Position numbers and translations under genes: made by a program. From contig WAEK01000006.1 of NCBI GenBank assembly GCA_011634665.1, positions 1,806,501-1,870,500 of the forward strand: a DNA stretch of 64,000 nt, in the 5' to 3' direction. The number at the start of each line of letters is the position of its first letter. The stretch's first letter is position 1. Below, in pieces: positions 57,790 through 64,000 of this stretch. The notes under the pieces were generated by a model. That model saw nothing but the letters and a program-made list of their open reading frames with translations, had not been told where the DNA came from and did no database searches. Source of the stretch: Mortierella sp. BCC40632. Its lineage: Eukaryota > Mortierellomycota > Mortierellomycetes > Mortierellales > Mortierellaceae.

Positions 57790-60273
57790 ATGGAGAAAGA
57801 AGAAGTAGCCTACACCACTGAAAAGTTCGAGGCCGAAAAGGCCGATCGTCATGATGTCGAGTGCAATCTCGCCTTGAACGAGGAGGATGACTCGCCCATT
57901 GAAGAAGTCCGCGTCACCGTCCCTAGTGAGTTTCCCTCCCCTCCCCCTCCCCTTCTCGACCTCCACTTCTCCTCTCAACCTTGATCGCTCTCTCCTCACC
58001 CTCCATTTCCATACTCAATCCAACTGCTCGTCACTTTCCAAGCTCCACCATTCTTTCTCCTCTCCCTCCGCCTCTCTTTTCCTCCATACTGCATTCAGCC
58101 CTCTGTCAGATAAAAAATAGAGTATCGCCTTTGTTCGCTCAGCCCTCTCTAACATATCACTCATCGTCCTTTGTACTCTTCATCTTGAATAGACACTGAT
58201 GACCCATCCATGCCATGCAACACCTTCCGTATGTGGGCTTTGGGTCTCATCTTCACGGCCATGGTTTCATTCGTCAACCAGTTCTTTTACCTTCGTCAAA
58301 CCCAGATTTCGATCGGTTATGCTGTCGTCGCCCTGATCTCGCTCCCCATCGGTCACTTCTTGGCCGGTGTCCTGCCCACTCGTCAATACAGCCTGTTTGG
58401 TCGTTCCTTCTCTCTCAACCCTGGTCCCTTCTCGATCAAGGAACACGTCTTGATCGGTACCATGGTCGCCTGTAACACCAGCACTGCCTATGCCGTCGAC
58501 ATTGTTATCCTTCAAAAGGTCTTTTACCATGATGAGAAGCCCTTCATTGCCGGTCTGTTGTTGGTCTTGACCACTCAGGTCCTTGGTTTCTCACTTGCTG
58601 GTTTCCTTCGCAAGTTCTTGATCAGTCCCTCGCACATGATCTGGCCCTCCACCTTGGTCACTGCCTCGCTTTTCCGTTCGCTTCACAACGTTGTCGAGCG
58701 TGAGGAGGACAAGGGCCGTATGCCACGCATGAAGTACTTCATGTTGGTCACCTTCGGTTCCTTTGTCTGGTACTGGTTCCCCGGCTTGATCTTCCCCACC
58801 GTCGGAATGATTGCCTGGATCTGCTGGATCAACCCCGACAACATCGTTCTTGCTCAGTTGACCGGTACGAACGGTCTTGGTATTGGTGCCATTGCCCTTG
58901 ACTGGTCCGCTGCCTCGTACTATGTCCAGCCCTTGGTCACCCCTTGGTTCGCCCAGGTCAACATCTTGATCGGTTTCATCCTCGTCGCCTACGTCATGGT
59001 CCCCTGGGCCTACTACACCGATCTCTGGAACTCGAAGAGATATCCAATTCTGTCCGCTGAGCTTTACAAGGACGACGGCTCTTCGTATGATGTCAACGAG
59101 ATCTTGACCAACGCCATCTTTGATCAGCAAAAGTACTGGGATTATGGTCCTATGCGCATGGATTCGTTCTTCGCCTTGACCTACGGTGTCGGTTTCGCCG
59201 GTTTGACTGCCACTCTTGTTCACGTCGCTCTTTACCACGGCAAGGAGATTGTTCAGCGCTGGAGATCGGCTCGTCTTGAGAACGAGGATATTCACACTCG
59301 TTTGATGCGTGTCTACCCCGAGGTCCCTGATTGGTGGTATGCCTCTTTGTTCATTGTCTTCTTGGCTTTGACCTTTGTCACCTGTGTTGTCTGGGACTAC
59401 ATGCCCTGGTGGGCCGTCTTCTTTGCCTTGGGTATTGCTGCCATCTTTGCTCTTCCCGTCGGTATTGTCCAGGCCGTGACCAACCAGCAGCCCGGTTTGA
59501 ACATCATTACCGAGTACGCAATCGGTTACCTCATGCCCGGTTATGCCATTGCCAACGTCACCTTCAAGACCTATGGTTACATTGTCAACGTTCAGGCTTT
59601 GACTTTCACCTCGGATTTGAAGCTCGGTCATTACATGAAGATTCCTCCCAGAATCATGTTCATGGCTCAGCTCGTCTCGACTGTCATTGCCAGCACAATC
59701 AACCTTACGACCGCTACCTGGCTCGTCAACACCCGCCCTCATATCTGTACCAAGGAAGGTTATCCTTTCACTTGCCGTTCCACCAAGACCTTCTACTCGG
59801 CCTCGATCATCTGGGGTGCCATTGCTCCTGCTCGTGTCTTTGGTAACAAGGACGGCGCCATCTACAGCCCTGTCCAGTGGGGTTTCCTTGTCGGTGCTCT
59901 TTTGCCCATTCCCTTCTGGATCTTGGCCAAGAAGCTCCCCCATATCACTTGGCTCAAGTATGTTCACTGGCCTGTGCTCTTGGCTGCCACCTCGAACATG
60001 CCTCCTGCCTTGCCTTATTTCTACACCAACGGTCTCTTCATTGGTTTCATCTTCTCGTATGTCTTGAGACGTTACCGTCACAGCTGGTGGGCTCGTTACA
60101 ATTACTTGACCTCGGCTGCGCTCGATACAGGTGTGGCCATTTGTGGTTTGGTGATCTTCTTTGCCGTCCAGTCCTGGGATGGTCATTTCCCTTACTGGTG
60201 GGGTAATCCCGAGGACAACAACTTTGATCATTGCGCCAATGGTTATGCCAACTACTATGGTGTGATCAACTAA
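57790..60273 (+). CDS. OPT-family oligopeptide transporter, copy 2 (highly codon-biased)
   Basis: Proton-coupled oligopeptide importer. Exons 57790-57925 and 58193-60273 give 738 residues; exon 2 is exactly as long as in copy 1 (2081 nt). It carries DDSPIEEVRVTV, DDPSMPCNTFRMW, NPGPFSIKEH, RMPRMKYFMLVTFGSF, AVTNQQPGLNIITEYAIGY, SDLKLGHYMKIPPR and FPYWWGNPED. The two proteins are very similar throughout. Codon use here is strongly skewed to GGT, GTC, CTC, AAC and AAG, as in RPS8 and cofilin, so this is likely the highly expressed copy. A TATA box lies 124 bp upstream. Confidence 0.96.
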
Positions 60274-60764
60274 TAGGTTGTTATCACCTTTTTTATATTC
60301 TTTTTTTTTCCGTAAAAGGAAAGGGGAGAGAAGGGGGAGAATGGTTTTTCTATCACCTGTAATTCCATTATATCCTTCTTAACCCCTCCTCCTCCTCCTC
60401 CCCGCGCCCTTGTATATTCATCCTTTTTGTAATAAAAACAAAAACAAAAACAAAAAAAACAATTACCTGCTTCGCTTGGACTTTGTCATGCTTGGATGTT
60501 TGAGTGATGTGGAATTTGGGCCGATGAAAGAGCGATGAGAATGAGGGGGAGAAGGGCTTGAGTGTGAATTGGCGTGTAAGGTTGATGGCGATCATTAGTG
60601 GCTCCCTGAATCGAAGACACTTTATAAGACTGCGGTGTATGGTGTGTGAATGGAAAGTGTTGTAGTGTATGCCTGAATGGACAAATAGTGTATAAAAGGA
60701 GGGTATAGTTTCTTTCAACGTGATCTTGGTTGGTAGATATTGAAAAAAAGTCGAAAAATGGATA

Positions 60765-60995
60765 GAGGAGAGAAAGAGAGAAAGAGAGAAAGAGAGAAAG
60801 AGAGAAAGAAGAGAAAGAAGAGAAAGAGGAGAAGGAAGAGAAAGGAAGTGAGAAGGAAGAGGAAGAGGGAGAGGAAGAGGGGAAGAGGGGAAGAGAGAAA
60901 GAAGAGAAAGAAGAGAAAGAAGAGAAAGAGAAGAGTAGAGAGAGAGAGAGAGAGAAGAAAGAAAAAAAGAGAGGAGGAAAGTAGAAAGTGAGAGA
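60765..60995. repeat. GA-rich low-complexity block
   Basis: About 230 bp with purines only or nearly so on the + strand, including repeated AGAGAAAG and GAAGAGAAA units. Confidence 0.85.
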
Positions 60996-62493
60996 AGGAA
61001 GAAAGAAAAGCAAAGAGTTAGACACAGAGTGGGCACCTTCATTAAGGAAGAAAACCGTTGTGAATATGATTCCGCTTTTGGCATTTCATAGTCCGCCTCA
61101 CTTTCTCTCTCTCACTCTCTCACACACATGCACCCTTACTCGATTTGGATGAAAAAAAAGCTTTGCACACATTTCTACATATTTCGGGGCACATGCGGCT
61201 CCTTGAGAGTCATTTGCCCAATAGGAAGCAAGCCGGAGTGCTGTGTTCTTTTCTCACTGGACGAAAAAGTACCTAGGCACTAAACCGATCATGCTTGGGG
61301 AGCTTTTTTCTCAGGGAACAGAAATAAAGTCGTGTGTGTGTCCGTTCGGAAAGGGGGGTCTCGAACAGGTTTGTCACTCTCAACGACAATTCCGGGGGTT
61401 AGAGAAGGAGAGGAGGGAGGGGAAGGATAGAAGCGAGAGAGCAAGTGTAGGTGTGGGGTTTAGGTGTATAAGGATGATAATACCTCCGCGGTATAGCTTT
61501 GCCAGGAAGAGAAAGAGAACAGAGGAGTCATCTTGGGGGATTCCTTGGTCTTTGGAATTGCTCCGTCAATCGAGTTGGGTAATCTCTCGATAGCATATTA
61601 AAAAGACGGTGCAGAAGGGAAGGGGGGGAATAAAAGAATAAAGCTCCGTACCCGAAATCGAGCCGTTGGGCAGCAATCCTTGGACCATCCATCGTAAGCA
61701 TACACAAAAGGAGGATTTTTGAAAGAAGGGAGGGAGCAGGGAGGTGCATGAAGGGGAAAAAAAAATGAAAGAGAAAACCAGAGGGAGAGGTGAGGGGCGA
61801 CAAACTACAAGAAAGAGACAAGGGTGTGTCTCGGAAATGAGCGAGAGGAGAGGCATTCGATACAGATACGAACAAGCACTTTTTTTCTCTTCTCTTTTTG
61901 CCGAAGCGTAGAGAGTAGCACACTCAACCCAAACTGAGGGATGGGAACTCATGTCATGGGAAGAACAGGGCCAGTGGGCTTGTGAGAACATTGAAAGTTA
62001 CACAGGAGTGAACAAAGGCCAGAGAGTGGTTGGAAAGAGGAAAGTGGATGGCGAGTTGGACAGGAGACGAGATTAAAGTTTGGACGTTCCTGGAAAAATA
62101 TGTCCAAATGGGTCTTCAAGTGTTGCTCACAAGTGGATTCTGCCGGCCCAAGAGGTTTGGAGGGGAAGGGCGTATAGGTTTGTTGTGTTTGTTTGTGTTT
62201 TTCTCGAGACCTTTTGCTTTGAAGAGCGAGGCAAAAGAAAGTGATTTCATAGAATGAACTTTCGACAATCGTTACATACAGATGGAGAGGGGGTTTTTTT
62301 GTGCCTGTTGTGGAATCGAGTTCTGACAAGTAAGTATGTTTGAGGGTGAAGGCTCATGAAGTTCCTTGACAGAACCAGCTCGTCTACAAGCTGCAGCCGG
62401 ACTTTCCAAGAATGTGTCATCGAACCATCCGAAAATGAAAGGAAGAAAGAAAGCAGTTAAAGCTCAAAAGGAAACGAGAATGAGAATGGATTA

Positions 62494-62495
62494 GG

Positions 62496-62529
<34 letters not shown>
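62494..62529. repeat. Poly(A) tract
   Basis: A run of about 35 A in the intergenic region between OPT copies 2 and 3. Confidence 0.9.
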
Positions 62530-62532
<3 letters not shown>

Positions 62533-63162
62533 TTAGTCATCGGCTCGATGGTCATGAATCTTGTAGGGATAGCGCAATGGTCAAGGATAAGAGCGAAACA
62601 TAGAAGCCTATGTTGCGGCCTTTGGAGGAACGAACGGAAGCAATCCTATTCGACCGCTGGCCTTGTCGCATGGGCTGAGAAGGAAGAAGAACTCATCGGG
62701 AAGGCAGTTTATCGAGCACACAAAGCAAGATAACCTGCATATGACCTCAAAGAGGAGCTCCTCAAAATGAGCCACTCGGCTCTCATCTCCGTTCCCTCCG
62801 CGTGTGTTTGGTCTCTCTCTCTCTCACGCTCTCCGATTCGTATGTTCAAGATACGCAACATTTCATCTTGAGTAGAAGGCGTGTTTAGAGAACCCTATCC
62901 CGCTGAGCATAGCCCTCTTCCCTCCCCCCCTTTTCTACTCGTCAGAGATGTGAGGCGTTGAGCCATTGCTTACTCTCCATCCTACTGTTGTGGAAAGGGA
63001 GGTACCTCGTACGCCCTGCCCGTCAGAGGGGGCTGGACCTATTGGTACTCCAAATTTGGTTACTCTTGTCCCTCCAGTCCACGGAAAGAGTCCCCGAGAA
63101 AGCAAATGAACAAAGTGTTTATCCATTTACCTTTTGGTTCCCATGAGTAATATCGAAAACTC

Positions 63163-63202
<40 letters not shown>

Positions 63203-63210
63203 CGCTCGAG

Positions 63211-63218
63211 TATAAAAG
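63211..63218 (+). promoter_or_regulatory. TATA box of OPT copy 3
   Basis: TATAAAAG directly after a 33-bp T-run, 245 bp before the ATG, followed by a C/T-rich leader. The T-run may exclude nucleosomes. Confidence 0.65.
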
Positions 63219-63455
63219 TAGCCTGTTGGTTGCATCTTTCTGTTTTCTTTGTGCCTCGGCCCCAGTTACTCCTCCCTTCTTCCTATCGCTACCCTCTTTC
63301 TATACCTTTATTTTCTTCTTCCTAACTTTCACGTCCTTTTTGTTTCTCTCACTCTCACTCTCATCTTTTTAACGCCAACGATACCTTTATACTCTTGAAT
63401 TCACCATTGGCCTTAATTATCACACACTGCTCTACCATCACAACCAATCTTCACC

Positions 63456-63621
63456 ATGGAGAAAACAGAGGTTGTCAACGAAAAGTACGAGACCGACCAA
63501 AAGTCTCGTGCTGATGTCGAAAATAATGTAAATCTCGAAGAAGAGGATGACTCTCCTATCGAGGAAGTCCGTGTCACTATTGCCAGTAAGAGCCTCATCA
63601 TCATCATCTCTCTCTCTCTCT

Positions 63622-63660
<39 letters not shown>

Positions 63661-64000
63661 CCTGACATCCAAATGGAGCCTCTAAAGGGGAAAAAAAAAT
63701 TGCATTCTAACCAACTACCTTTTTCACATTTGTTCCTACTTGAATAGACACGGATGATCCCACAATTCCTTACAACACCTTCCGTATGTGGTTCTTGGGA
63801 CTTCTCTGGACAGCCATTGTCGCCTTTGTGAACCAGTTCTTCTATCTCCGTCAGACAACGATCACCATCGGCTATTCGGTCGTGGCTCTTTTGTCCTTGC
63901 CCATGGGCCATTTCATGGCCCGTGTCCTGCCCACACGCGAATGGAATCTCTTGGGCTGGAGATTCTCCCTCAACCCTGGTCCCTTCTCGATCAAGGAACA
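63456..64000 (+). CDS. OPT-family oligopeptide transporter, copy 3 (5' part)
   Basis: Third tandem paralogue, cut by the window end. Exon 1 is 63456-63585; exon 2 begins at 63748. The N-terminus MEKTEVVNEKYETDQ aligns with copy 2, then EEDDSPIEEVRVTIA, the intron in the same place and phase, TDDPTIPYNTFRMW, NQFFYLRQTTITIGYSVV and NPGPFSIKE at the edge. Codons are biased, close to copy 2. The intron has (CT)n followed by about 35 T. Confidence 0.95.
63610..63660 (+). repeat. (CT)n-poly(T) tract in OPT copy 3 intron
   Basis: Eight or so CT units run into about 35 T, within the 162-bp intron. Confidence 0.9.

Larger units (their letters stand above)
60274..63455. other. Intergenic region between OPT copies 2 and 3, 3.2 kb
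   Basis: Starts with the copy 2 3' flank, then a 230-bp GA-rich block (60765-60995), an A-run (62494-62529) and a T-run (63170-63202) just before a TATA box. Open frames at 61949-62329 (-) and 62548-62733 (+) show no family features. No gene supported. Confidence 0.45.

Noticed and set aside
58591..60231. 546-codon minus-strand open frame
   Set aside because: Antisense of the strongly codon-biased OPT copy 2, a common artefact.
61949..62329. 126-codon minus-strand frame
   Set aside because: No domain, signal or splice context; length is within chance for this sequence.
62560..62640. A-box-like TAGCGCAATGG
   Set aside because: No B box downstream and no cloverleaf.

Overview
The window is fungal nuclear DNA, most likely from an early-diverging fungus of the Mortierella type (Mucoromycota sensu lato). 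Genes have several introns with short GT..AG signals, CT-rich leaders, and many A/T homopolymers and (GA)n/(CT)n tracts. The gene set mixes core fungal genes with families better known from animals (RSPRY1, ANKRD40, HERPUD, FAM72, AIG1/GIMAP-type GTPase). That gene set suggests the lineage but does not prove it. No tRNA, rRNA, CRISPR array or intact transposon was found. All exon models were built by eye from splice signals, reading frame and family knowledge.

Layout. 1-965 (-): 5' part of a secreted protein with a duplicated Trp/His motif. 2258-3935 (+): a Mediator MED29/Med2-like protein. 4422-6422 (+): ribosomal protein eS8. 7233-7934 (+): 5-hydroxyisourate hydrolase. 8307-10809 (-): ethanolamine kinase. 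11420-12913 (+): mitochondrial co-chaperone HSCB/Jac1. 13337-16808 (-): AIG1-type GTPase with a very long disordered N-terminus. 17601-19451 (-): cofilin. 20150-23344 (-): C2H2 transcription factor. 23345-27516 is a gene-poor low-complexity stretch. 27517-28802 (-): ANKRD40-like protein. 28803-31560 is gene-poor and holds a possible degenerate gene (29540-30003). 31561-35745 (+): RSPRY1-like SPRY/RING protein. 36137-37567 (-): glucosamine-6-phosphate N-acetyltransferase. 39176-39626 (-): a 96-residue unknown protein. 39892-42451 (+): splicing factor PRPF38B with a 12-nt microexon. 42623-43682 (-): NDUFAF3. 44127-46345 (+): HERPUD-like ER protein. 46659-49706 (-): FAM72 domain inside a 938-residue polyQ protein. 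51321-64000 (+): three tandem OPT oligopeptide transporters, the third cut by the window edge.

The genes do not form one pathway. Several are housekeeping: translation, Fe-S clusters, phosphatidylethanolamine, chitin precursor supply, actin turnover, splicing, complex I assembly and urate breakdown. The OPT array is the only local paralogue cluster. The most unusual object is the secreted repeat protein at the left edge. It reads as one open chain only after splicing out two introns, one of them GC-AG, and its two motif copies differ mostly at silent positions.
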